From Viola odorata (Eukaryota; Streptophyta; Magnoliopsida; Malpighiales; Violaceae): a DNA stretch of 64,000 bases. The notes under the pieces were generated by a model that saw only the letters and a list, made by a program, of their open reading frames with translations, made no database searches and was not told the origin of the DNA. Every line of letters begins with the position of its first letter. Position 1 is the stretch's first letter. The position numbers were made by a program, and so were the translations under genes. The stretch covers positions 44,958,855 through 45,022,854 of the forward strand of contig OY829543.1 in the NCBI GenBank assembly GCA_963691705.1, given 5' to 3'. Below, piece by piece: positions 33,356 through 45,000 of this stretch.

Positions 33356-35302
33356 ATAGGAAAATCCAAGAGATCATCTGCAAAGAAAGTGAAATCCACC
33401 CCGATTAGGCAAGAATCTCCTATTCCCTCGTCATCTCCTTCTCTACTAAATCCAGAGGAGGATCTGCCGCAAAACCTCAACGAGGCACTCGATATTGCAA
33501 GAACAATCATGTCCATGGAAGCAGCCGCCTCTGATTCTCCAAAACAAATTCTCTCCACTCCTACTACAATCGCTTCCTCTAAACCCCCTCAAGTCTCCCG
33601 ATCTAGGGTTAGCAAGTCGGCTGACTCCGAGGTGCAAGAGATTTCGGATTCCGAGCCTAGGTGTGAAGAAGGTTCAGCCAAATCAAAGAAGTCGGGGAAG
33701 AGGAAGGCAGGTGCGAGTGTTGAATCTGCCCCAGCCAAGAGGACGCGATCTACGGCTGCCAAGGGCAAGAAGAAAGTAGATGAGGCCAATCTTGGCACAG
33801 ACTCTGATGCTGATGCGGTTGCAGTCTTGGCCAAGCCTGCGGCCAAGACTGCCAAGGTAACCCTTCCACCCTTAAACTCTTTGAAAGGCTTTTTGAGGCC
33901 TGATACTCCTAATTTTAGGGCTAAATTGACTGAAAAGCATGCCTGTGAGGTCACTCCTTTCGTTGTCCTTGATTTTTCATTTCTTGATGAATTGGGGGTG
34001 GGTAACAGAGTTAGGCAGTTTATTTCCAATCTTGGGTGGGATTGCTTTTTCTATCTTGACATGCCCGCTTATGCTGAATTGTGTTTAGAGTTTCATGCCT
34101 CTTTTTGGTTAGATCAGGAGAGATTGTATGCTAATGGTAGGGTTTTCCCTGATCTTAGTGCTACTGATATTGTGCACTTTCGTTTGCTTGATAAATGGTG
34201 TCACTTTTCGATTGATGATTTTAACCTTTTGCTTGGTTTTGTGACTGAGGATGGCCTCAAGTCTGATGAGTATGTGAATGCCCTGACTGATTATCCCCCA
34301 AATTGGGATAAGACAGTGGGCTATAGAGAATTGATCGGTGACTATGCTGCTAAGTTAAATAAAAATTCAAAGGCTCACCAGATCCGAGATCCTACTTTGA
34401 GGATTCTCTAAAGGATCCTTTCAATCAATCTCTCGGCCAAGACCACAGTCTCGGGTAATATTTCAAAACTTGAGACATTTTTGCTTTGGTGCATGTTGCA
34501 TGACAAAAGAGTCAATCTTGGCTATTGGATTATTAGGCAGATAAAAGCATGTGATTCTCTTCCTAGAATGATTTTAGGAACTCTGATTTCCCATATGACT
34601 GCTACTGCTAGGGGTATAGATTTATCTACTTTAAATTTATATAAATCCTGTGCTATTAAGATCATGGATCTTAAGGCTTTTGACCAAATGGGTCATTTCC
34701 ACGAGGAAAAAGGCTATCTTTATTTTAATACAGGATTTACCCCAGTAGCAGATCACCTCTATGGGAAGAGGATCAACGGGAACTTCAAGGTTAAGCCAAT
34801 TCATATTGACGGTGCAGCAGAGGAGCCTAATCTTGGGCAAGATGACCAAAGACCTGAGCAGACCAATAGTCTCGGCATTGATCCTGACCACCCTGGACTT
34901 CCAGAATGGGCCAATAGATTTCTAGAACTTGTGCAGATCCAGCTCCAAGCTTTCACGACAAATCAAAAGTTGTTTCATGACTTTCAAGACTCCTCTCAAA
35001 AACAGATGCAGCAGATTGTGGATCAGCAGCAATCTCTGTTTGCGAGCGTTGAATTGGCATAGAAGGAACGGCTGGACAAGTTCATGGAGCAGCAGGACGC
35101 TAGATTCAAGCATATCCAGGCACACTTGGATGGATCTTTCACGTACATCAGGGTCATAGATAGAGTTGTTGCGCATATTCGCAATAAGGTGAATGATCAC
35201 TTCAGCACCACAAGTGACTCCAGCGAGGCCGCCTCTGATGAAGACGATGAACCAGCGCCATCCGTGCAAGACCCGAAGCAATCACCCCCAGTAGAGCAAT
35301 GA
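33356..35302 (+). pseudogene. Third ORF of the Athila-type element (ATHILA ORF-1 family)
   Basis: One frame stays open for about 640 codons except for TAA 34409 and TAG 35060, both one step from Gln codons. The likely start, MGKSKRS in form, has ATA (33356) instead of ATG. The N-terminus is Ser/Pro- and Lys-rich (KSGKRKAGA, AAKGKKK) and could be a nuclear-localisation region. The central part (FLDELGVGNRVRQFISNLGWDCFFYLDMPAYAEL, LEFHASFWL) matches the ATHILA ORF-1 family, found after pol in Athila elements. The C-terminus is Gln-rich and coiled-coil-like, then acidic. Function unknown; some authors called the region env-like. Confidence 0.75.
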
Positions 35303-36455
35303 TTGCCCTCAGGTCGTGTTTTTTCTTTTTTCTTTTTCAATTTTTGTGTCTTTAATTTTTTCTCTCATTTACACATTGAGGACAATGTGTTCTCTAAGTG
35401 TGGTGAGGGTGTTTTTAGTCTGTCTGTCTGTATATATATGTGTTTGTGTATTTTTATGTGATTTTCTTTTATTGCGTGAAATTTTTTGTGAATCTAGGCT
35501 AAGATAGTTGGCCTAGATTGTCTAGCAGAGTCTGCTGCATGATTTTCTTTGCCTTTATGTGTGTTTTTAGGCATGAATGATATGTGTTTTGTTTGTGTGT
35601 CGGCGAAAATCTGGACTATGCTTAAAACCTGTCTCTTAATGCCTTAACCTTGATTTTTAGCATCCTTCACCTTGTGACCCCATAACATATGAACAAGGCA
35701 TTTTCAATGCTTTGAACATCTTTATTGTACATGATCATGAGGTCTAGCATTGTGTAACAGATTTAACAAATAGGCAAGCTTCCACCAAATATACTTAATA
35801 TCTCCCTAAGGAAAACTGCTATGTGGATAATGGAGTTTGATTACCTTGTGTTGTGCTAAATTGCTCCAATGTGGAGAACTACTTTTATTCCCAGATTAAT
35901 TGCATGCTCTTTAAAAAAAATATATAGAATAAAATGTCTTGATATTTCTGCCTCACTAAGTGGAAATACTCAAGAAACTTCAGCATGAGCAATTCAAAAA
36001 AAAAAAAAAAAAGAGAAAAAAAATAGGTGAATAAATGTCTTCATATTTCTGCCTCACTAAGCATTAATATTCAAGAAACTTTTTGGCAATACTGGCATAA
36101 GAAAAAAAACTTTAGACAAGGTAATTGAATGATGAAGTTGGGCAGTTGAATTAGGGGGAGAAAATCCCAAGTCGGTGGATGTCTTGTCTTGCTGAGTCTG
36201 TTGTGGAATGCAAAGATGTTATGGTTATGTGGAATTTGGATGTTTGGGGTATTGAATATGCTATGTTCATAAGGGTTGGGATCCTTTGAAAAGTATGCTA
36301 ACTGTCATAGGTATGAAGGTGTGAGGAGACTGGTTAAGGGTAGTCTGTCCAGAAATTTGCCATTGTTTGCCTTCTTCTATTTTGAGTCTTTCTTTTTGTC
36401 TTAGTTAAGAGTCTAGTATGCTTGGGGGCAAACATTATTCAAGTGTGGTGAGGTT
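35303..36455 (+). other. 3' non-coding region of the Athila-type element with two purine-tract-like sites
   Basis: Over 1 kb without coding sequence. AAGTGTGGTGAGG occurs at 35396-35408 and again at 36441-36453, the latter directly before the 3' LTR and hence the functional-position polypurine tract. A direct repeat with TGTCTT(G/C)ATATTTCTGCC(T)CACTAAG lies at about 35935-35962 and 36037-36062. Confidence 0.7.
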
Positions 36456-37914
36456 TGATTGACGCTTAATTCCATGTGTTTCTACCGCTTTAAACTACCT
36501 TGTTTGTGGTATAAACAATCTTTTTCACGTCAATTTGGTTTCTTTTGGAGGAATCTTAGACAAGACTGGTTTTGAAAGAAACGGGTGCTTAAGCGACAGA
36601 ATGGAAATCTTAGCCGCATGTCTCAGCTAAGATTGCAGGATAGAGGCGTGCTGACCATGGACTCTAGGAAGGCGGATCAGATCAGGAAGCCAGCTGGCTG
36701 TTGCATCCGTTTAAAGAAATCTCGGATGTATTTATTTGAACAAAAACAATTAGTCATTATCTTGTTATTTATTTTGCGTTTTGAATTTAAATAATTGGGA
36801 TTTTTATCCCTATCTTTTAGTTAATTTAAAGTAATGAGTTTGGAAAGGAATGTGATTGGTGGGGACTCTAACCTTGTTAAAGGTTAGAGAAGGTTGTCAA
36901 TTACGAGAGCTTCCATCTTCTTCTCTTCTGGGTTTTGTAAACATTCGCTCTGTGAATTTGTTTTTGAATATCACAGACTTTAATTCTATTTCATGTTCTT
37001 CAATTATTCTTTTACTTCCTTGATTAATATGTTTAGTAGCTAAACACCTTGGTAAGGGTTGAGTGAGCATACTTGTGATTCGTGAGACTGAATCGTTCTT
37101 AATTATCCTCTCGTTTGTATTCAATTCAAGTTCTGTTTTAACAAACCGGTTCCCGTCTAGGCTAAGACTTGATCGATCTTAGGCAAGATGACGAATTTGC
37201 AGCCAGTCACTAAGGGAACGAGCGAAACCGAAGTGACGAAGTAGACAGCTAACCTCGCGGGGGTTAGTGAGCTTGAATTGATATAGGCCTAACCAGATTG
37301 ACAACCTAGGGCTCCGAGTTGGGAGTAGCTTGGCCTAGACTCTGTCTTTCCCTAAGCCATTGAGAAAACGCATGTGCCTCAAGCCAGCAGCCAATTGGAT
37401 AAACCCTTTAGCCAGTAAGGTGTCCACTGGCCAGGATCACTAGGAAAGGGGGTACCCTCCAAGTGATTTGAATAGGAGGAAAGTAGGATTGGAAAGGGGT
37501 TCCTCCCAATCTATAGTAGAGTTACAAAGGGGAAGGAGAAAATCTAAAGTCAATGATCGATTAAACAAGTAAAGTGCTCACGAATTCGCCCTTGCCAGGA
37601 ATTTACCTCACGAAAGTTCCAACCAATCTCAGCCAGCAATCTTAGCTAAGATTCACTTCTGCCTAAGATTGTTTCCTTTATTTTATTTTTGCTTGTCCTC
37701 TTTTACGCTTTGTTTATCTTAATTGTAGGAACAAAAAACCCTCAACTCCAGTGACGAGGAAGTCGAGTCAAGACTACAATACACCACCAAGATCTCTGTG
37801 GACGAACCTCTTATCGCAATCTACGAGTCCCTTGTGGACGAGTGATAAGTTATATTCCTACCCCATTTTCTATATCTTTTTACAACTAAATTTGATGCCC
37901 TCGACACGCAATCA
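36456..37914 (+). repeat. 3' LTR of the Athila-type element
   Basis: 1459 bp, starts TGATTGACGCTTAATTCC and ends GACACGCAATCA. It differs from the 5' LTR mainly by transitions, concentrated in the first 500 bp, and by a 6-bp deletion near 37048. It is followed by GTGGT, the target duplication. Confidence 0.93.
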
Positions 37915-38916
37915 GTGGTGCAAAACAGTGATAAGAGCATTAGCTAACTTAGGTATTCTTTTGGTTAAGTCAGTTGATATAGGCTCAATGCAACCAGAAA
38001 TTCAACACAATTCTAAATGGTATCCTTACTTTAAGGTATGTTATAAAATCTATTTATTCATTCTCTGCTTAAACAAACATGTTTCTTATATTAAAATATT
38101 ATACTATACAATCTATTTATAAAAATATAATTACTAATAACATTAGCTATTATAGAAATGTATAAGTGTTATTGATGGTACTCACGTAAATGCATGGTCT
38201 CCTGCATCAAAGCAAAAAATATTTCGTGGTAAAAAGTGATCACTCGTCACACAAAATGTCATGGTTGTTTGTTCGCATGATATGATTTTTACTTTTGTCT
38301 ATACTTGATGAGAAGAGACATCTAATGATTCAAGTGTCTTTCTTGATGTGATAACAAGAGTTGATAATAATTTCCCAGTGCCCACTAATGGTAAGAAATT
38401 AGTTATACATTGTACAATGTTTACTTACTAGAATTTTATTATATTTTAATTAATAACAATTGTAATTTATTTGTAGATCACTATTATTTTGTGGACGCTG
38501 GTTATTAGCGATATCATTTGAATGATTTCTGAGGCCAAGGTAGAATAAGGAGCAAAATTGAGTTATTTAATTACAAACATTCTTTATTATGATATGTGAT
38601 CGAAAGAATTTTTGGTGTACTAAAGGTCAAATTTCCCATTCTTAAGTTTATTCCAAATTTCCTATAGCGTGTTGTACATTACACAATTTTATTAGAATGA
38701 AAAACTGAACTGATAACTTATTTACAATGTATGGTCGAGTAGGTATGGAAGTACCCGATGAAACTGGTTTAAATGTAGTACAATGAAGCTTTCAGGTAGA
38801 TTTATCTCAACAAAATCAAATGGTTGCAGTTCGAGAAAGTATAGCAGACCAACTATGGAATGACTATAATATGAGGAGAAATTAGATGCTGGTGTAGATT
38901 TTTGAATAACAAATTA

Positions 38917-39175
38917 CTCCCTCTGTCCTTTAATAACTGACGTTTTTCTACGTTTTTTTACTATTTGGAGTACTTGTCATTTTATCTTTTTCGAAGCATA
39001 TATTTTGTGTAAATGATAATTTTTTTTTTGAATTAACCCAATTTGATGATGGTGTGGTAATTTGAGTAAAAATTAGAAGTAAAAATGAAATAATGTGGAA
39101 TAAAATAAGATCAAAGATTATTGTCTTACGCTTTTCTACTATCTTAAAATATCTGTTATTAAAGGACGGAGGGAA
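38917..39175. mobile_element. Stowaway-type MITE, copy 2
   Basis: The left end CTCCCTCTGTCCTTTAATAA and the right end TTATTAAAGGACGGAGGGAA are near-perfect inverted repeats, with TA on both sides (38915-38916, 39176-39177). The interior resembles the copy at 17439-17695. It lies inside the 3' part of the PIF element after the transposase gene. Confidence 0.88.
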
Positions 39176-39638
39176 TATATTTTTATTAAACTGTTTATTT
39201 AAAAGTATGTTTCATTTGTGAACAACATCATAATAACAACATTATATATTATTTTATTGTATCCATCACATATAATTATTAGTTACTTGTGTATAATATA
39301 GCTAAAAATCACCGCATCTTTCTTAATAACTAATTTGATAATGAGACCAAAAATTAAAAATAATGTTCACGATTTTACTAAGCTAATAAAGGATAAAGTC
39401 ATAGAGATTGAATGCAATACAATTATTAAGGTATATTATTATATGAGATTAACATAATTCCATTTTGAAAATACTGTAATTTGAACATATTTTCAGTTTC
39501 AATTATGAAAAACAGTTTTTTCACATTTGTACGATTGAACACGTTTTTTTTTTCCCACTGAAAATGAAAACATGGAAAAGAAAATGAAAATTAAAAACAG
39601 AAAATTGAAAAGATTTTCTTTAACTAAACACAACCTAA
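39176..39638. other. 3' end of the PIF/Harbinger element
   Basis: AT-rich non-coding tail ending AAGATTTTCTTTAACTAAAC then ACAACC and TAA. The reverse complement GGTTGTGTTTAGTTAAAG has the form of a PIF/Harbinger terminal repeat, and TAA fits the 3-bp target. Not confirmed, since the 5' end is not located. Confidence 0.55.
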
Positions 39639-40900
39639 GAGTTCTTATAATATAGAGACCATGTAGGAAAGATTAAGGGAGTGTGTTCTTGATACATTAG
39701 GGAATAAGAGTCAAATTTTGCAGAGAGAGCAACGATCAAACAAGCGCTTAAAGTAACGGTTGAAGTTGACGCCTTTATGTACGTGATGTTATTATGTAAT
39801 GGTATCACGTTTCAAGGAGGTGGATCATGATCTGTCTAAGTTTTTTCCCGTTTCAAGTTCTATTAGTCTGCATCGCTTTCGTTTTCGTTTCAATTTTTAC
39901 TTTTACCTATGCAGCTCATTTTATGATATAATTAAAAATTAAACGTAATATTAAACATACCCTTAAAAACGTCTTGGTGATGAGGAATATTTCAATCAAA
40001 TAGAGAATATTGAAGGTTGGCAAAATTAACTCTAATTTTGCATTGAATCGATTCCTCTGTTGTAATTTTGGCAACTATGAGCCAGATAAAGAAGCAAAAG
40101 TTAATCAATCGAGTTGGACCTTTGGTATTTGTAATTCACCAATATGTAATATGCATTGGTACAGGGTATTTATACAACTTCTTAAATAAGTGGTTATATA
40201 TATATCATAAAAAATTATAAATTTCATGAGAAGAAAAATCTTAGGAAATGGAAAGAACAGAAAATTTTCTAAAAATGAAGCAACCATGCATAGTCGGGTG
40301 GTCCAAATCCAATTTTGTTACGCATGCATGAGGTGCCTAGTAAATTATCATACAATAATTTTGGGGAGAGACTAGAGACTAGAGATATGTGGTGGCAACA
40401 ATCGCTAGCTGCCGAGCTTGTCAATGGCAATCAGGTTCTGGCCATGGCTGGTCAAAGACATAGACCCAAAGCTCTACTACATAGGATAGCAACCATACAG
40501 TCTAGGTAGTCTATATACATTTTTCATTCTCTATCCATCCATACATTTACATTATATAGATTTTTTGTTACTTTTGTTATTTGTTAGTGAAGGACATGTA
40601 ATTAAAAAAGTATGGTTTGGTTGTAAGGGAACAAACAATCAATCGCTAGCCACATAACTCATAATAAAACTATTGATTTGTTTTTGTCGTACTTCAAAAT
40701 ATCAAGATTTTAATTTTTCTATTTTTGTTCATCAACATTAAATATATTCATGATAAATACAATCCCTTCGATTTCTTAAATTGTTTTTTTCACATATATT
40801 TGATTTTTTTTTAGAAAGAAATGAACTTTAAAGTCTTACGTTACGAAATTGAAAATATCCTAATGAGCCTCATGATATAAAATTATGAACAAAAGAGGGC
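39639..40900. other. Spacer without recognisable gene
   Basis: AT-rich. A 64-codon ORF at 40315-40509 has no recognisable domain. Nothing else is supported. Confidence 0.6.
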
Positions 40901-41290
40901 ATATTAGAATGCCAAGTAATAGAAAGAGATTCGCTAGAAGTCAAGTTGGCTACAAGAAATACATGTTTAATGTATACCTCAAGATCATGTAACTAAGCAA
41001 CTTGATTCTTTGTATAAGAAATACATGTTTAATGTATACCTCAAGATCATGTAACTAAGCAACTTGATTCTTTGTATAAAATCTATACTTGCCACCGGAA
41101 AAGACCCATCTCAATTCAAAGCTAGTGCACACAACATTAATGTTATGTTATCCACTTGAATTTGGATATTGTGAAAGCCTAGTCTCCTCACTTTTAGGAG
41201 GCCATGTAAAACTCCTCCTAACTCATCTTATTAAGCCTTATAAATAGAGGAATATCCTACACTCGGATGATACATTGAGATTTATTATTT
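40901..41290 (+). repeat. Probable retrotransposon LTR fragment with an exact 62-bp tandem repeat
   Basis: 40954-41015 and 41016-41077 are identical direct repeats (AAGAAATACATGTTTAATGT...). Downstream, CCTTATAAATAGAGGAATATCC near 41235 looks like a TATA box and start region of an LTR, and short inverted pieces (CTTTTAGGAGG...CTCCTCC) precede it. I could not define TG...CA ends or a target duplication. Confidence 0.4.
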
Positions 41291-41639
41291 CCTTATCTCC
41301 TTTAAAAAAATTGAAACTGTTCAAAACTAAATAAGTCAGTTTAATATATCGAGGATCCAATAATAAAAATTTAAATATCTGCGAGATAAAAATAACTTTT
41401 TTCTACAAAAATCTTTATATCTGTCTTAAAGTTATATCAATTGATTGAAAAGAATGAGATTTTTTTTTATCTAGATTAATGTTGGTGGTAGAAAAAGGAA
41501 GGGATATTTTGAATGAAAATAATGTAACTAGGTTTATAAAGAGCTTTAAAAAATCATATACCGAATAAAATACTAAGAATAAATAAAGCATTTCAAGTAG
41601 TACTGTATGGAACACTTATCTATCAGCCTCCAGTCATTT

Positions 41640-42051
41640 TCAAACTTTTGTTCATTCTCTCTCATCCATCACGTGACATCCCCAATTATAGAGAGAGAAA
41701 AAAACAAAAGAATTGAAAAGAAAAGCAGAGAAAGAAAGTGACTGTTTTTACCAACCAACCAACCAACCACACAAGCCCAACCAAAAACCCAGAAAAACCC
41801 TCCCTCCCTCTCTCTCTCCATCTCTTCTCTCCCCAGTCTGTGTCGTCTCTGTTCTCTGTTCACAAAAGAAAAAGAACAGTGAAAAACACAGAAAGAAAAA
41901 AGAAAAGAAAAGCAAAGGGCATCTCTCTTTTTTAGCTTCCATTGCAGCAGTGTCACTAATCTCTCACAGACCCAACTCTCCTCTGTTTTTATAGAGACAG
42001 TAGTTATATAGTTATATATATATACCAGCAACTAAGAAAGAAAGAAAAAAA
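41640..42051 (+). promoter_or_regulatory. GIF1 proximal promoter and 5' leader
   Basis: Upstream of the GIF1 start codon there is a G-box core CACGTG at 41670-41675, a GA-rich tract (AATTATAGAGAGAGA) and a long CT-rich leader (about 41800-41850) typical of plant 5' untranslated regions. The start codon context is AAAAAAATGCAG. The transcription start cannot be fixed from sequence alone. Confidence 0.5.
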
Positions 42052-45000
42052 ATGCAGCAGCACCTGATGCAGATGCAGCCCATGATGGCAGCCTATTATC
42101 CAAGTAACGTCACCACTGATCACATTCAACAGGTCTTTCTTTTTTACCTTAGCCACACCTCCTTCTTCTCCTTCTCCTCCTCCCTTCCTCTGTTTTTTTT
42201 CTGTACTCTGTTTTCCCCCTGTTTTTTTCCAGTACTGCTGCTATCTGTTGATGAGTGTGTTCTGTAACTGTAACTGTTCTTCTCTTTGATGTTTTATTGT
42301 CTAATTCTATTCCAATGGATAACATGCTTTGTACCCTTTTCTTATCTCCTCCTCCTCCTCCTCCTCTGTTTTCTCCTGTTCTTTTCTGCTGTGGGTGTCT
42401 TTTTTTGTTCTTGTTATCATTGCACTTTCATTGTGATCTTGATGTGTATGCATATTTGTTAACCTGGTTGTTCTTTTTTTGTAAAGTTATTTGAAAGTAG
42501 TAGTAGTTTATATTCATTGTGTTGGGAGTGGGTATCTGTTCTTTTGTTGTTTCCTTATCATCTCCAGTTTCATATTTTTATTTTTTTCTGCTTCTTTTGT
42601 AACTTTTTGGTCTGTGTATTTTTCCAGAAGATAAAGCCTTTTCTCTCTTATTTGGATGAAAGATTGTTTCTTTATTTGGTAATCTTTGTACCGGAGACAG
42701 AGGTCAGCAACTTACATGTGACTTATTTCCCACCTCCTATTGGTCACTGTATCAGTTTCTTTTCTTTTCCTTTCCCTTTAGTTTCCTCTTTTTTTTATTT
42801 TCATTTTTATTTTATTTATATGATGTTGATGGACCATGGATCCCTTCATTAAAAATATATAAATTCTGAAACATATAGTAAGATGAGTTGGTATCTTGCT
42901 TAGGTTTTATAACCCAAAAATGAAAAAAAAAGTGTTGATAAACAAACAAGGTCTTTCTTTCTACTCTTGTGACCTTTTCATATTTGTATTCTTGACAGGT
43001 TTTTGTATGTTCTCTTGGTAGTATTGAAATGCACCTAATATCAGGAATAAAAAAATGTTCATTGCATTGAACAACTGTAAAAACATCTTTTTTTGGTAAT
43101 TTAATTTCTTTTTCATTGTGGTGAGCATGGAAAGACTGTTTTTTTCTTGTTGATTCTGTAGCAGCAGCTACATCCTGACTTTTTCTAACTGAGATACATG
43201 TGGAAATATTAAAATCACATGAAAGAAAGAATATTATGTGAACAAGACAAATACTTTATTCACCAGTCTGCATATGGTTTCTCATAGTACATGGAACTGG
43301 AAAAACTATGGGCTGGGTATGGGAAGTTTGATCCCGTTCGATTCAACGCGCTTCTTGTGTTGCTGTTTTAATAAAATATCTGATTATCGGGAAAAAGAAG
43401 AAGAGAAGTTTGAAAATCTGTTGTTCTCAACACTACGCATAACCTTTTTGTTTTTTGCTGCTAGATCTCCTGGTGGTATTATGGTTCTTGTTACATGATC
43501 ATAAATGGTTCTTTTTCATCATTTTTCAGTCATTATTGTATGAAATGCAAAAGTATGGAATCTGATCACGACCTGGTGTCCTATAGGGGGGTCTTGATGC
43601 TTTTTCATTTGATTTATGGTCCAATGTGCTGGATATGATCTTAATGGTTTTCCATTGTCATACATGGTCCAGTGTTCGGATATGTTCACTTTATTTCCAA
43701 TGTGGTCCTTTTATGGTAGTCTTTCTCGAGTGGTCCTCTCCTCATGTTTAAAGAGCATGTCTAAGTGTGTTTAAGATCTTTTTCATAGATTTCTTCTTAG
43801 GGCCTAACATGATATTCTTCGGACCATTATCGTAACATGGCAGAGTAGCCTATTCTCATCAATGCATTTGTCTTTTGTTGCTATGTTATCGGTTATGAGC
43901 TAAGGAGAAGGGTAAAGTTCATAGCTTTTGTGATATATTTCCAGAACTAGTAAAGGAAAATGTCAAAGTGGAAGTAGTATTTAAGGAATGTTGTGCATTA
44001 GGAGAGTTGAGGTGCGTTGTTTATCTTCTTGGTCTGAGGTGGGTCTATCTACTACCATTATAGCTCACCACAAGGAAGTTTCCTTGCGTTTTTAAGTTAA
44101 CAAAAGTCACCATCACTGAGATCGAATCAAAGACTCTAAGATTTAGTGGCCTACTGTTATTATCTACTGTATCGATACTTTAAACTGCTATGCTGATCCG
44201 GACCGTTGTTTTTGCTTTAGCAACCCTGAGTTGTGTAACTATTCGTGACTGCTAAATGCTTATGATACGTGATCTAGCATGAGAGTTGAGTATGCTTATA
44301 TGATTCTATTGCTCGACTAGAACTTTGCTGTTAAAAGAGCTAAGCACATTCTTTGCCTATTTCTGTTCATGCATGCAGTATCTGGATGAGAACAAGTCGC
44401 TGATTCTAAAGATTGTTGAGAGTCAAAATTCAGGGAAACTCAGCGAGTGTGCAGAGTAAGTCGTAGCCTTTTCAAATTGCATTACTAAATGGACTTTTAA
44501 CGTAGAATGTGGATCATAATTAAGGCTTAATCGGTTATTGGTGTTCGTAATCGAGACTAGAGTACCTATAATAGACTAATGTAAGAAGTCAGTGCATTAA
44601 CAATCCTTTACTGCTTTAGTTTTAGTTTGAAAACGGCCCACTGAATACCGGAGGGACTCTAGGTGCGAGCTAAATGTGCGTCGTAGAATTATAATTTGAT
44701 GTGATATTCCTTTTTGTTGCAGAAACCAGGCAAGGCTGCAGCGAAACCTCATGTACTTAGCTGCAATTGCTGACTCTCAACCCCAACCCCCTACCATGCA
44801 TTCCCAGGTACAAAATACATGGAACCCATGTACTATTGTAGCTCCCATTAGTATAATTAATGCACAATTATGCGTTTTCGTGTAATTCTTGAATTCTAAT
44901 TGTTGCTGCATTTAAGCTGTAACTTATAATTTGCCTTAATTTTAACTTGAGTTTTTCATCTGAAATCACTGCAGTACCCTTCTGGTGGCATGATGCAGCC

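Larger units (their letters stand above)
25150..37914 (+). mobile_element. Full-length Athila-type Ty3/gypsy retrotransposon
   Basis: 12,765 bp with two LTRs (25150-26614 and 36456-37914) and a perfect 5-bp target duplication GTGGT (25145-25149, 37915-37919). Order: LTR, tRNA-Asp-like primer site, gag, protease, RT, RNase H, integrase, a further ORF of the Athila ORF1 type, purine tract, LTR. It sits inside the PIF/Harbinger transposase gene. By eye the LTRs differ at about 30 positions plus one 6-bp indel, so the element is not very recent. Stops in every ORF and an internal duplication make it inactive. Confidence 0.93.
23306..38895 (+). pseudogene. PIF/Harbinger transposase (HARBI1-like, DDE_Tnp_4), fragmented
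   Basis: Segments in order: 23306-23623 (serine-rich N-terminus; YILEVLVGNPARCYESFRM; KPHVFRNLCDKLK), 25039-25149 (VSFEEGVAMGLT), 37920-38035 (NSKWYPYFK), 38156-38400 (CISVIDGTHVNAWSPASKQK; catalytic Asp in IDGTH), 38477 to about 38895 (DHYYFVDAGY with the second Asp; VIERIFGVLKVKFPIL with the Glu). Introns at 38036-38155 and 38401-38476 have GT-AG ends. The Athila insertion falls between RSLEIMHWW and CKTVIRAL. Stops at 23475, in exon 4 and throughout the last exon, plus a frameshift near 25108, make it a pseudogene. Confidence 0.82.
20738..39635 (+). mobile_element. PIF/Harbinger DNA transposon, split by three later insertions
   Basis: The host element comprises a Myb/SANT-like gene (20766-23112) and a DDE transposase gene (23306 to about 38895), both on the plus strand, as in autonomous plant PIF/Harbinger elements. 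The 3' end reads TAACTAAACACAACC followed by TAA (39636-39638), fitting the family's GGTTGTGTTTAG-like terminal repeat and 3-bp TTA/TAA target. The 5' end is not located. Insertions: solo LTR 21519-22922, poly(A) retroposon 23624-25032, Athila-type element 25150-37914; a Stowaway MITE sits at 38917-39175. Many stops make it inactive. Confidence 0.8.

Noticed and set aside
41713..42031. ORFs on both strands in the GIF1 leader
   Set aside because: CT-rich leader gives low-complexity Ser/Pro/Lys/Phe frames; the true start is ATG 42052.
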